NCBI GenBank assembly: GCA_034401795.1
Contig: CM067367.1
Location: 48,271,839-48,335,838 of the forward strand
Length of the DNA stretch: 64,000 nt
Source of the DNA: Chaetoderma sp. LZ-2023a
Taxonomy: Eukaryota > Mollusca > Caudofoveata > Chaetodermatida > Chaetodermatidae
Reading direction: 5' to 3'
Shown here: positions 35,943 to 46,239 of the stretch, in pieces
How the letters are laid out: each line of letters begins with the position of its first letter
How positions within the stretch are numbered: position 1 is the first letter of the stretch
Notes under the pieces: model-generated
Database searches by the model: none
Told to the model about the DNA's origin: nothing
The model's input: the letters and a program-made list of their open reading frames with translations, nothing else
Translations under genes and position numbers: made by a program

Positions 35943-37989
35943 TTGCCCAGTGCTATCCCAGTATTCCTCATCTAAATAAATAAACAGATACAGATCCTTA
36001 AATTAAATACTAAGTCATTAAAGGTCATATATGGAGAGTATATTTTAAGACATTATAATATATCCAGTCCTTCCATATCATGTAGCTCTTATCAACCTGC
36101 TAATACATGGCATATTTTTATATTTATTGCCGATAAAGTACATAGCTTTAGAATATCGCGTCATGAATTACGTCCCTTGAATTCCAAGCAGCTGTGACAT
36201 CATAGTCGAACAACCACTCGGCAAAGCTAATACAGGCAACACTGTTTAACCAGGGTAACTTTTTCATTCTATTGTATTTAACAATGTATTTTGAAATAGG
36301 CAATGATCTCAATTATATTCCAGGTAGACATTAGTCAGAAGTTTATAATAGCGCCGATGCCATATTTAAATATGAATATCTCTGTCACAAAAACCCCCAT
36401 TTTAGATGAGATCTGCTTCGAGAAAATATCTCAGTGTGATTCTGTAGATACTGTACTTTTACGACACTATATCTTGCTACATCCGGTATTGGTGGGATGG
36501 CCGTCAAGCGCAGATCTAGGATTTTATTATTGAGTTAGTCCAATATTGGAGAGGGTCTGTGAGTGAGGGCGTGTCCCCTCCAAATGGTAGTTTGGGGAGA
36601 TATGGGTGAGCTGGTTCTTCTCCCTGAAAATTCTGATGCTATACGAAGTCATTTTCTGCATTCCATTTGATAAACAACATATCTATTTTGTATCCAAACT
36701 GCGCCTATAATTCAGCAGAATCTGTTATGATTGCCCAGATGTATCTCTATTCTCTTCCCCCCCCCCCCCACACTGCATTCAGTTGCAAAAATTATGCCAA
36801 AATACCCGTGGTCGGGCCTACACATTGCCACATATGTTTCCTGTCATTCTAAATATAGGCCTACAGGCTACACATGCGTGCGTATCCTATATATATGTGG
36901 GCGAGGATTCTTTGAATGTAATGTAGCTAACGTATAAATTTACGCATAATGACACTCACTCTCCCACGCTTTTACTGGAGTAATTTGTAGGTTTACGTAC
37001 TAGAGACAAATGCTGGCCCTGAGTGTGTACAATTGTCGCGTATACTGAAAAAGCACATATATGAGTGAAGATGCGCAAAAAGCGTGACAATGATAATTTA
37101 TAACAGGTGGGTAAGATGAACTAAACTGTCATATTTAGATAGGCATACGTTTATTAACAGTGCGCAAATTTACGTTGGATAGCTTACACGTCGAAGACTG
37201 TCAAAATTGTTTGTTTACTATAAGCTTTCATTGACATCCGCATGAACTGAAAGAGGGATGATCGCTAACCGATATGTCAGTCTTCCTAGGAATTCGTTCA
37301 TCTGCTACTATTTATGTGCTTCCATTACAAGGAATGCTTGTTTTATCGCCCGGTGGTGATTTTCAATAAGCCCAGTGGTAATTTCTCACACAATTTTTGT
37401 TTTAGACACAAGAATTAAGATCTAGCTGGCCTACGTGTGTCTGTTTTATGTATGCACATGTATTTAATTCAGCTACAAAAACTGTCATTCCGCTAGCGCG
37501 CAGTAGACTCTATGGTCAGTTGTTTATTTAGGGTTAAAATCAATCAACATATAACTTTCTATTATTTTCATTGGCATAAGACCTGAAAAAGCTATTTTTA
37601 TCTTTGCCTGATCGGGAAAATGCAACCAAACTGTACTTATTTCCTGCTGAAGTTGAACGGAGCTGCATGTATTCAACGTTACAGTATAATAGCCTGTTCC
37701 ACTATTACGTCATTATTGACGCTGAAGAGCTCAAAATCAAGGGAGGTAAGTCATCACGTAATCTTGTGTATTCGATCATACGCCGACTTCGCGGCTTAAT
37801 ATTATCTATTTGGTGAATGTTATACACATACAGCTGGTTTGTTATTAATTAGTATACAAGAATGCCTTAAATACTTACAAAATTGTACGTAAAAGGGATT
37901 TCTCCAAATATGACCTTTAAGTCAAATTAGTTCCCAAATATTCAACAATAATATTTTAACTCTACTTTTGCTATTGTCTCACAGTCTTA

Positions 37990-38130
37990 GAAAATGTCCA
38001 TTAGCAGACCAAGAGAAGACTATTTTTGAAAACTTATCACTGGAGTGACTGGCTCTTTAACTAAGCCAGACATTCCAGTGGTAAATTATTAAAGATAGCC
38101 TTCTCTTGGTTTGCAAATGAATATTTTCTT
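37990..38130. repeat. Hairpin MITE family 2, copy 2
   Basis: Nearly the same hairpin as at 35.8 kb (GACCAAGAGAAGACTATTTT ... TTCTCTTGGTTTGCAAATGA). Its 3' flank, CTCAGTGCTATATCCCTCAT, also resembles that of copy 1, so both may come from a duplication within the element rather than two insertions. Confidence 0.65.
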
Positions 38131-38215
38131 GAATCAAAGGAGTGCTAATTGCTCAGTGCTATATCCCTCATCCATATATGATATCTATGTGCTATTTTAA
38201 CAGTTTACCCGTAGT

Positions 38216-38239
38216 GTGTGTGTGTGTGTGTGTGTGTGT
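38216..38239. repeat. TG microsatellite
   Basis: About twelve TG units inside the right part of the 3-kb DNA element. Confidence 0.9.
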
Positions 38240-38689
38240 CAGTGCTATATATGGGATATTTTACTAGTTTAATTATGAAATTTACTTATGCATTGTTTTC
38301 TCATGTTTAACTGTGATATGATGTACACAATAGAACCAATTAAAAGCCTCAAATGTTAAAAATAATTTTTAAGTCATTATTTCCCCAAATGTCCACTATT
38401 AAAATGTCTTTAAATGGCTATGGAAAAATTTTAATTTGGTCTGGAAAAAGTATGGAAAAGGTATGGAAAAATATTCTCCCCAAGGTGTGGGAACCCTGTA
38501 CCCAGTCTGGCCAAATTTCAGCCTCTACAGTGGTCTTGACAAATATTATTTTGCATACCAATAGATTATTTTTGAATATTTAACAATGGTCACTGGTTCG
38601 ATATAGTGGCAAATTTAAATTCCAGGTTGTTGCAAGGTGCAATATGCAGACATTTTGCAGAATTATGAATAACTTGGATCTTATTTTTT

Positions 38690-38800
38690 TAGCTACGTCA
38701 TAAACACAACTCTAGATATTATTTCTTAAAGGTCATGGAATTTGTTGTAATTTTGGTCTGGAAAAGTCATGGAATTTCAAACACCGAATAACAGAAGGGT
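38690..38800. repeat. Fragment of the CAGGG MITE right end
   Basis: CTAGATATTATTTCTTAAAGG, GTCATGGAATTTGTTG and GTCATGGAATTTCAAAC occur in the same order as in the right end of the MITE at 41,960-42,358. The CCCTG terminus is not preserved here. Confidence 0.6.
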
Positions 38801-40330
38801 GTACGAAGGAATTGGAATTGATGAAAAGAATTTGAATTGAATCAATTCCTTTCATAAGGAATTGACCACAGCCCTGCGGCAAAGTTACATTTTCTATGAG
38901 ACGATTGGAATTTCCTTTAACAAATTTGACGGTTAATGGATGTGGTCCAATTATGCACCAATTCTACTCAAGCTTCGTCACTTCCTTTGATGTTTGAGTT
39001 ATTATCCTCCTCATTAATCACTGATGTTTGAGTAAATGCTAGGCATAATTACAAAATAATGGATTAATCAGTGCGGCTTGAATAAAACAGTTTATTCAAT
39101 TGCCGCAATGTGGTCTGTACACACAAGTGCGTATGCTAAGTCTTCAGTTTATCACCAACAACAATGACAAGTGTATGAATGAAAAATGTATGTGAGAAGA
39201 AATAAGATAATGAAGCAGCATCACACTGTTTCATATGATTGCACACACATGTCATGAAACGATTATGCTGACCACCATCACCAAAACCATCACCACCAAC
39301 AACAACAAAAACAATCACCACCAATGACATAAACAACAATAAAACACAATTTAATTTAAGTGTTCATACTTTTCCAATAATAAGTAATGGTCAGGCGGCT
39401 AGATCGGACATTTTCGTAACAAGGAAATACATGTATGATGTGGAAACCACTAGGGGTGGGTGGGTGGGTGGGGGTGTCATATCGTGTATCGTGATACTAA
39501 AGCTTGGTGACACATGTATTGTATTGGCACCTATGATAATGTACATGTATTGCGATAAAGAGGTACACCATGATTAGCCATTAGATTTAAAAATTAAATA
39601 CTGACATGACTTAGTGGCATACATTATTGCACTATTTTCATCTTATTTTAGCACAAATTTCAGCTTATGCCAAAATATCTTGGTAAATACATGGAGATTG
39701 AGATTTTTGCCTGCCAGTACTTTATCACACTTAAATATTGTATGCCAAAATATTGACAAAATGTTTTATTTCACGTTTTCCTTTGCTGGAGGTGATTACA
39801 ACTATAACTTTTAATATGCAAATATTTTGTTTTCAATACAAGTCATCACCATATAATTTTTAGCAGGCCAGACAAGATTTAAGCCGTCACTACTCACTAG
39901 GTTGTCTCATTCTAGTCATTTTGTGATCTGTATCTTGGTACGTATTGTATCAGGATGGGTGTGTCATGATACGTATTGTACCACGAGGTCCCTAGCAATA
40001 CACCCCCCCTAGAAACTACATGTATGTGCTCAATTGTTTATGAAATGAAAAATGGCACTTTCCAAGTAAAGAAAGTAGAAAGTATATTCTCTCAATCAGT
40101 TTTCAAGTAATTGATTGTAAATAATGAGTACAATGCACATGTACATGTACAAAATGTACATATAGCTAAAAAGGATTGTAATTGAGTTGTAAAATTAATT
40201 ACATTTGACAATTTTGTCATTTCAAATTACATGTCTGTTGATGCTGACACTATAGATTAGTTGCCTGACTGCTGAGTTTTTGCAGATGACGTACAATGTA
40301 TTCCAAGTTATACATGTCTGGTCTCTGGAC
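38800..40330. other. Stretch with no recognised gene
   Basis: AT-rich, with a GGGTGGGTGGGTGG run at 39.45 kb, CATCACCACCAAC-rich sequence at 39.27-39.33 kb and ACATGTACATGTACA runs at 40.14 kb. It lies upstream of the first NAGPA exon seen and may be NAGPA intron or 5' flank. I found no convincing signal-peptide exon. Confidence 0.35.
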
Positions 40331-40336
40331 CCGTTA

Positions 40337-40418
40337 AATATTTTGAAACAATTTTATTGAAGGTTGTTGGTGGCTAAGCCACCAACAACTTACAGTCAAA
40401 TTGTTTTCAAAATATTCA
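40337..40418. repeat. Hairpin repeat family 3, copy 1
   Basis: Palindrome AAATATTTTGAAACAATTTT ... centre GTTGGTGGCTAAGCCACCAAC ... TTGTTTTCAAAATATTCATT. Similar in style to family 1 but with a different centre and arm. Related hairpins are at 45.4 and 46.24 kb. Confidence 0.6.
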
Positions 40419-40561
40419 TTGTTTGGTGGCTTGCAAGCAGCGAGACAGTTAACATCCTTTCTTAATTCTTAACAGCAACAAATCCATTAGGAAGACACAC
40501 AATATATAACAAATCATATTATCATACATGTATTTTATATCAATTTTTAAATTTTTTTACA

Positions 40562-40828
40562 TTAACTTGATAGGAAGCCCAAGAGAAGACAATTTATGAA
40601 AATTTACCACTGGAATAATTGGCTCGGTTATCGAGCCTATCAGTCCAGTGGTAAATTTTCAAGAACATTCTTCCTTTGGTCTGTAAATGGAAATTTCTCA
40701 AGATTATAATCTTTTTTTCAAAATTTTACAAATTAACAATTTTTCCCCGAAAATTGTATTGTGAAATGGACATTTCACAAGGCCATAACACTAGGCAGTT
40801 TTGGCCGGTCTGACCATTAAAGGGTTAA
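40562..40828. mobile_element. Hairpin MITE family 2, copy 3 (TTAA-ended)
   Basis: Central hairpin CCAAGAGAAGACAATTTATG ... GTAAATTTTCAAGAACATTC, then a right part ending GGTCTGACCATTAAAGGGTTAA. The right end is the inverse of the left end of copy 5 (TTAACCCTTTCATGGCC), which fixes the element terminus. A TTAA also sits at the presumed left edge (40,562). TTAA with CCCTTT...AAAGGG ends suggests a piggyBac- or Kolobok-type non-autonomous element. Confidence 0.6.
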
Positions 40829-41179
40829 GCTTACTGTCCAAATTATATAGTGTGTGTCCTGTGACAGTTCTAAATAGATTTTTAATTCATTTCCTTCTAC
40901 GTATGTAAATTCACAGGAAATCTTTTTATGTACTAAATTACATAACGGTATAATATGAAAATTGCCGGTGATTTTGAAAACAAATATTTTTGCAGAGTGC
41001 ATGAGAGCATTTACCGGTACACGCACATTTGTCTTCACACCCAAACATGCCACAAGGGGTGGTGTTGGGGATCAAAAGTTCAATAAATTGCTTGTAAGGC
41101 AACTCCTCCAAAATAATTGGACAAAGTTCAACAAGATTTAGTGTGTGAGTTACCCATGGATAGGATTGCAGAGAATGCA

Positions 41180-41580
41180 AGAGGACATTGCAATTCACCT
41201 CCAGAGTACCCACCCATCATATGACATCATAATGAACTGCGTGATGTGTACAATAACATCATAGTAATGAATGACGTCGATAAGTACGTCACGAACGCAT
41301 ATTTGAAGATGGTCTATGCAAATTGTTTGCTTTTACTATTTAATAAATATTCTGTTGAATATTTTGAAACTAATTTGACTGGGCGCTGTTGCTGCCATAG
41401 GCAGCAACAGCGCCCAGTCAAATTAGTTACAAAATATTCAACAGCTTCCCTGTAGTTTTCAGGAAAATGATAGCTAGGGCATTTGGGGATCGATCAATCC
41501 CAACACGGCGAGTTGTGGGTGGAGCTTAGCTAGTGTTGGGCGAGGCATAGCTAAAATGGAAAGGTCCATATTGGTACATG
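41180..41580. mobile_element. Hairpin MITE family 1, copy 2
   Basis: Contains a near-perfect palindrome at 41,352-41,444: CTGTTGAATATTTTGAAACT ... GCGCTGTTGCTGCCATAGGC ... its inverse. Flanks match those of the copies at 41.8-42.75 and 45.0-45.4 kb: CATATGACATCATAATGAAC on the left, and CGATCAATCCCAACACGG then GGAGCTTAGCTAG on the right. The outer edges are approximate. Confidence 0.65.
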
Positions 41581-41959
41581 TACACGTAGCATCCCGCAAG
41601 GGTGTGGTGTGTGGTCAAAATGTCAAGAAATTGATTGCACTGTAACTCCTCTGGAACCATTTATCATTGACGAAGCAATATAATTCAGTTGAACTACAGG
41701 TTTCATACATAATGTTTTGTACATGTGCATATATTACAATTCAGAGTGAAATGCTTCAATTTATCATGGTCTAAAGAACAATGGAGGATTCCACTTTCTC
41801 AGTCAATCATATGACATCGTAATCAACTATTTGATGTGGGATGACATCATTTCAATTACGTTAGGATGACATCATTTGAATTACGTTATGCATGGCGTAG
41901 ATACATGTAAGTTTGTCACGAATGCTTAATTGATGACGGACTAAGCGTTGTTGTCGAAT

Positions 41960-42358
41960 CAGGGTTTGTACTGGTCATAGAAATCCTGGAAAGTCATGGA
42001 ATTTGAAAATTTAAATTCCAGGCCTGGAAAGTTATGGAAAATCAGTGTTTTTTTATCATAGGTCATGGAAAAGTCATGGAAAATGGTAATCATAAAAAAT
42101 TAGAGAAATCTGTAGGCATAAATTATTTTTGCCGCCCCTATCCAATAAAAATCACAGCAACGGCTTATCAAAATAAGGCTTTGCCATGGTTGTTGTAAGA
42201 CGGAATATTTAGACATTTACAGAATAAGTCGGATAGTAAGTAAGCTACATACATATATACGCCATAAATACTAGATATTATTTCTGGGAAGTCATGGAAT
42301 TTGTTAATTTTGATCATGGAAAACTCATGGAATTTCAAACAAAGGTGTACGAACCCTG
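41960..42358. mobile_element. CAGGG MITE with 6-bp target duplication
   Basis: Starts CAGGGTTTGTACTGGTCAT and ends GGTGTACGAACCCTG, flanked by the identical hexamer TCGAAT on both sides (41,954-41,959 and 42,359-42,364). Its interior has repeated GTCATGGAAAA/GTCATGGAATTT units. The termini and 6-base duplication match the 3-kb element at 35,480-38,498, so both are likely mobilised by the same transposase. It sits inside a family-1 hairpin MITE, so it inserted later. Confidence 0.8.
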
Positions 42359-42378
42359 TCGAATTATGTCTACTATTT

Positions 42379-42594
42379 AATAAGCATGCTGTTGAATATT
42401 TTGAAACTAAATTGACTTGGCGCTGTTGCGGCAATAAGCATGCTGTTGAATATTTTGAAACTAAATTGACTCGGCACTGTTGCAGCAATAAGCATGCTGT
42501 TGAATATTTTGAAACTAAATTGACTCGGCGCTGTTGCGGCAATAAGCATGCTGTTGAATATTTTGAAACTAAATCGACTCGGCACTGTTGCTGC
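42379..42594 (+). repeat. 54-base tandem array (4 units)
   Basis: Four units of AATAAGCATGCTGTTGAATA... start at 42,379, 42,433, 42,487 and 42,541, exactly 54 bases apart, with a few substitutions (for example GGCGC versus GGCAC). Each unit is one arm of the family-1 hairpin. Because 54 is divisible by three, open frames run through it on both strands; these are not genes. Confidence 0.9.
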
Positions 42595-42892
42595 CGCAAC
42601 AGCGCCCGGTCAAATACTGTATGTTTCAAAATATTCAGCAGCTTACCTGTATAATTTTCTGGGAATTCCGTGATCGATCAATCCCAACACGGTCCAAGTG
42701 TGCGTGGAGCTTAGTTAGAGATGGGCGGGGCATAGCTAAACCTGTATTCCTCCATTAGCTTTTAATTCCCTCACACTAATACATGTGCTATGAGTATATG
42801 TAGAGCTATTGATCTGAGCCACGGGAGACTGAATAGATTCCTTAGAGCAAGCTTGTATATACGACAATGAAAATATTGTGTTGTTTTTCTAG

Positions 42893-43305
42893 GACACACA
42901 CAGCTTTAAATGGGATGGATCTACTGCTTCCATATGGATTTACCCACCACGGCCCTCATCATCATCATCGTTTTGTTCGAGACTGCCAGAACATAAAGTA
43001 TGGTAACGTTACGCATAGCCTCTTAAAAACACAGCTTGACCAGGAGGTAAAACTGCCGATTATCAGTACTAGAACAATTATAGTGACTAATGAAAACGAA
43101 GCTTTTACTAAGCAGACCTTACACGGTCATTACCATGTTATCAACAGTCCATTGGAGACAGTATCTGTGATGGAACCTCTCCATGATGGCACATGTGTGC
43201 GTACGCCAGCATTCCGGGCGAGAGTTCATGACACAGCAGCATCCAGACAATGCCTCTTAGCAGTGAATGCAGGATTCTTTAATATAGAGACCGGTGCTTG
43301 TCTAG
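42893..43305 (+). CDS. NAGPA: NAGPA exon: N-terminal part of the phosphodiester glycosidase domain
   Basis: First recognised exon of N-acetylglucosamine-1-phosphodiester alpha-N-acetylglucosaminidase. This Golgi 'uncovering enzyme' removes GlcNAc from GlcNAc-P-mannose on lysosomal hydrolases to expose mannose-6-phosphate. It is preceded by TTGTTTTTCTAG and followed by the donor GTAAAA. It encodes MDLLLPYGFTHHGPHHHHRF, then RDCQNI, PLETVSVMEPLHDGTCVRTP, and CLLAVNAGFFNIETGACLG. The human protein has DLLLPY...RDC, LRTFSVLEP and CRVAQNGGFF...GECLG in the same order. The exon begins on the third base of a codon and ends one base into the next. The signal peptide and start codon must lie on an upstream exon that I did not find; the ATG at 42,867 lies in the intron. 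Confidence 0.9.
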
Positions 43306-43415
43306 GTAAAATTACAATGTATAATGTGTGCAATGTATGTGTACATTGTACATGTGGGTACATGTAGTCCCGATGAAACATAAACTGCATCTTAGGCAAT
43401 ACATTTAAAACATGT

Positions 43416-43653
43416 TTAACCTTTTAACACTCATATCAGCCAAAAATGGCTTCTGTAATGGTCTTGAGAAATGGTCATTTGCAGACCAAGAGAAGACAAT
43501 TTTTTTAAAGCTACCACTGGAATGACTGGCTCGATACCTGAGCCAGTCATTCCAGTGGTAAATTTTCAAAAATAGTCTTCTTGGTCTGCAAATGGACATT
43601 TTCTCTGAGAAAATTTAAATTATTTCCAACAAATTCGAGGGTTAAAGGGTTAA
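43416..43653. mobile_element. Hairpin MITE family 2, copy 4, in NAGPA intron
   Basis: Edges TTAACCTTTTAACACTC and AGGGTTAAAGGGTTAA. The centre is a near-perfect hairpin: ATTTGCAGACCAAGAGAAGA ... ACTGGCTCGATACCTGAGCC ... TTGGTCTGCAAATGGAC. Lies 110 bases after the exon donor. Confidence 0.7.
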
Positions 43654-43703
43654 GCCATCGAGGCCATTCAATTCTATCCACTAATGTACTCACTATTGTA
43701 TAT

Positions 43704-43914
43704 TTAACCCTTTCATGGCCAAGCCGGCCACAACCTGCCTATGCAGTGGTCTTGAGGAATGTCCATTTGCAGGTCAAGAGAAGACTATTTTTGAAAATTT
43801 AGCACTGGAATGCCTGGCTCGAAAGCCGATAATAGTCCTCTCTTGCCCTGCAAATGGACATTCAGTAAGCAGATATTGTAATTTTCTTTACCAAATTTGA
43901 TCATTAAAGGGTTA
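43704..43914. mobile_element. Hairpin MITE family 2, copy 5, in NAGPA intron
   Basis: Left edge TTAACCCTTTCATGGCCAAG and right edge CATTAAAGGGTTA enclose the same hairpin (ATTTGCAGGTCAAGAGAAGA ... TCTTGCCCTGCAAATGGAC). Only about 50 bases separate it from copy 4. This copy defines the element ends best. Confidence 0.7.
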
Positions 43915-44174
43915 CGTTGTTCCTCCCATGCTGGGAGTGCAGGTTTGCAACAGAATTCTGTATATGCAATCGATCCAGCATACATATGTATATGCATACA
44001 CGCTGCCAAGTCTCGCCTAAGTAAAGTAAAGAAATTCCCTTTTCTGGTAATTAACATGATTTCTTGGTTTAAAATTTTTGGAAAATTGGACCAATGGTTT
44101 TTTAGGCGCAGCTCCGGATACAGACAGAAACACCCACACATTTTACACACAGTTTACACACGAATGCATGCACG

Positions 44175-44214
44175 CGCTCACTCACTCACTCACTCACACT
44201 CACTCACTCACTCA
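44175..44214. repeat. CACT/CTCA repeat
   Basis: Tandem CACTCACTCACT within NAGPA intron sequence. Confidence 0.85.
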
Positions 44215-44764
44215 GATTTGTGTGTGGCATGGTTCGGGACATCAGTACAAAATGTACCTACATACAAAATGATACAGTCATACATGTATATTCAACTCGG
44301 TGAAAACTAGCATTAAACAAGGAGCAACACCGCCTCATCAAACTAATTTCAAGCTATTCAACATGTACATTGTAATTATGAATTTTTAAGGATCTTAACT
44401 TTCTTTTAGTTTAGCATTTTAATAAAGCTGTGAATATTTTTATTGTCAAATACATGTATTCAATATTTTGCTTTGTGAACAATTATTTGTGGGTCATGTG
44501 ATAACTATCTTGAAAGTTTCCCCTGTAATGGACTAGCTCGCTGTTAATCAGACCATTCCTTTAAGTGATATACAATATCAGAAATTCTATTGTCTTGACA
44601 TGCAAATGATCACTGCTTGCAAGGGCTTTAAGCTTTACTGGTGATGCTCACCAACGAAGATGTCATTATTCTATATGCACTGTATGTTATTTTTTGCACT
44701 TACATGTACATGTACATGTGTATTATGCCTTTTGTACATGTCTGGCATTGTTGTTCTTTTGCAG

Positions 44765-44858
44765 GTAATATAGTGAGTGATGGTCGTTTGGCTCAGGATA
44801 ATGGCGGAATACAAAATGCACATTTCGGTATATTGCAGAACGGCAGTCTGTTTTTTGG
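44765..44858 (+). CDS. NAGPA: NAGPA exon (GNIVSDGRL...)
   Basis: Preceded by CTTTTGCAG and followed by the donor GTATAC. The 94-base exon starts with the last two bases of the Gly codon begun by the previous exon and leaves two bases of another Gly codon. It encodes GNIVSDGRLAQDNGGIQNAH, then FGILQNGSLFF. The human protein reads GNVVSDERRVSSSGGLQNAQ and FGIRRDGTLVTGY at this place. Phase, spacing and similarity all agree with the neighbouring exons. The intron before it is 1,459 bases and holds two family-2 hairpin MITEs. Confidence 0.92.
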
Positions 44859-45014
44859 GTATACCTATAGATTATGTACATATAGATTTCACGTTATTAC
44901 AAAAATGTACATATATAACAAATTACAATATCATAAGTCTTAAGCCTGGAAGAAGCATTAGTGGGTGGGCTGGTATTGGTCGGGACACATGCATACAATT
45001 TAGGAATTAAGTTT

Positions 45015-45370
45015 ATCGATCAATCATATGATGTAATAATCAATTATGTACCATGTAGGCTAACATCATAAATCACACAATTTATTCTGGACAGTCACAA
45101 ATGCTTAATAGTCCAGCAAGTTGTATGAATTAGATGGCTTTACAATTTAGTAAACGTTCTGTAGAATATTTTGAAACTAATTTTAGTGGCCGCAGCAACT
45201 GCACCCCATCAAATTAGTTTCAAAATATTCAACAGCTTACCGGCATAGTTTTCTGGAAATTGATATTGAGTGAGTTTGTGGTTCGATCGATGCTAACATT
45301 AGCAAAGCGTTGGTGGAGCTTAGCTAGAGATGGGCAGTGGATAGCTACAATGTAAAACTGGATTCTTACC
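45015..45370. mobile_element. Hairpin MITE family 1, copy 4, in NAGPA intron
   Basis: Hairpin at 45,159-45,235 (CTGTAGAATATTTTGAAACT ... its inverse) with the usual flanks: CAATCATATGATGTAATAAT left, and GTGGAGCTTAGCTAGAGATG right, ending AAACTGGATTC. The loop is shortened (GTGGCCGCAGCAACTGCAC). Confidence 0.65.
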
Positions 45371-45404
45371 TTGGTAATAGTATTGATGAAAATCAGGGTC
45401 AAAG

Positions 45405-45496
45405 TGTTGAATATTTTGATTTGAAATTACTTTGACTGGAAGCTGGTGCTACAGTAGCAGAGCTCTTTCAGTCGAAATAAGTTAAAAATATTCAAC
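45405..45496. repeat. Hairpin repeat family 3, copy 2
   Basis: GTTGAATATTTTGATTTGAA ... AAGTTAAAAATATTCAAC with an imperfect centre (GCTGGTGCTACAGTAGCAGAG). Confidence 0.55.
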
Positions 45497-45564
45497 CCAC
45501 ATGGCATGATAAATTATAAATTTGTATTTGTTTGTGTACATGTCCAATGTATGTAATAGACAAT

Positions 45565-45928
45565 GGAGGAATCCAGTTTTAGCTATGCCGCACCTATCTG
45601 TAGTGAAGCGGCACCCACGTTTTGCTCATGTTGGGGTCAATCTCAATTTCCAGAAAAAAATACAGGTACGCTGTTGAATATTTTGAAACTAGTTTGACTG
45701 GGTACTGTTGCTGCCTATGGCAGCAACAGCACCCAATCAAATTAATTTCAAAATAATCAACAATGTTTATTAAATAGTAAAGACATACAATTCGTACAAC
45801 TTGACGGACTATTAAGCATTTAAGCCAAGCTGAATCGCGTCATTCATGACATAATTGATTATGATGTCAGTCTGCATGTGACGTATCTGATTATGATGTG
45901 ATATGATTGACTGCGAAACTGGATTCAT
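45565..45928 (-). mobile_element. Hairpin MITE family 1, copy 5, in NAGPA intron
   Basis: Most complete copy, in reverse orientation: GGAGGAATCCAGTTTTAGCT at one end and GCGAAACTGGATTC at the other form the inverted termini. The hairpin at 45,671-45,763 has the centre GCTGCCTATGGCAGC. It ends only about 40 bases before the next NAGPA exon. Confidence 0.7.
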
Positions 45929-45967
45929 CAATTCACATAATTTCTCCTGTTGTTACTTCTTTCCCAG

Positions 45968-46101
45968 GTTTCTCTCCCAAGCTGACCTGACAGAAGCTAA
46001 TTTCAAGCAATTAGTGGGCGGTGTCATTTGGCTTATCCGTGATGGCGAGGTATACATCAATGAAAGTCAGCAGCTCGAGTGTTCGGATACACAAATGTCA
46101 G
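45968..46101 (+). CDS. NAGPA: NAGPA exon (VGGVIWLIRDGEVYINES)
   Basis: Preceded by CTTTCCCAG and followed by the donor GTAGCA. The 134-base exon completes the Gly codon left open by the previous exon and ends one base into the next Gly codon. It encodes FLSQADLTEANFKQLVGGVI, then WLIRDGEVYINESQQLEC and SDTQMSG. The human counterpart is YLSEEEV...LLSGVVWLIRNGSIYINESQATECDETQETG, so this is one of the most conserved blocks of the enzyme. INES is a potential N-glycosylation site (NES). Four exons with compatible phases make a functional host gene more likely than a processed copy. Confidence 0.95.
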
Positions 46102-46239
46102 GTAGCAATTTGAAGTTAGGGGTGCTTGATTATTTTTTATTTTGATATATGTCACGATTCAATTTGATAAAATTTATGATTTATTACAATACTGGTCTAA
46201 AAAAATCAGCAAATTGTGAACAATTCATGACGACATGTT

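Larger units (their letters stand above)
35480..38498. mobile_element. 3-kb DNA transposon with CAGGG termini, non-autonomous
   Basis: Left end CAGGGTTCCCACGC and right end GTGTGGGAACCCTG are inverted repeats of about 14 bases. The element is flanked on both sides by the identical 6-base TACCCA (35,474-35,479 and 38,499-38,504), read as a target duplication. Subterminal regions carry repeated TATGGAAAA/GTATGGAAA units on both sides. I find no transposase; the internal 3 kb holds only short open frames, two copies of hairpin MITE family 2 and AT-rich sequence. CAGGG ends suggest the hAT group, but hAT usually makes 8-base duplications, so the superfamily stays open. Confidence 0.75.
41783..42753. 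mobile_element. Hairpin MITE family 1, copy 3, interrupted and expanded
   Basis: Outer parts GGAGGATTCCACTTTCTCAG (41,783) and CATAGCTAAACCTGTATTCC (ending 42,753) frame a family-1 element. Its left half is interrupted by the CAGGG MITE at 41,960-42,358. Its hairpin arm is amplified as four tandem 54-base units (42,379-42,594) before the single opposite arm. Non-coding. Confidence 0.7.

Noticed and set aside
42379-42594. Possible CRISPR-like array
   Set aside because: Contiguous tandem units without distinct spacers, in an animal genome; it is an expanded MITE arm.
42168-42654. Open frames of 117-153 codons with repeated VSKYSTACLL or KHAVEYFETK units
   Set aside because: They translate the 54-base tandem array of a non-coding hairpin MITE; the period is divisible by three, so both strands stay open. 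Not a repeat protein.
42867-42892. ATG at 42,867 as NAGPA start codon
   Set aside because: It precedes a clear TTTTTCTAG acceptor; the peptide up to there has no signal-peptide character or family similarity, and the phase implies an upstream exon.
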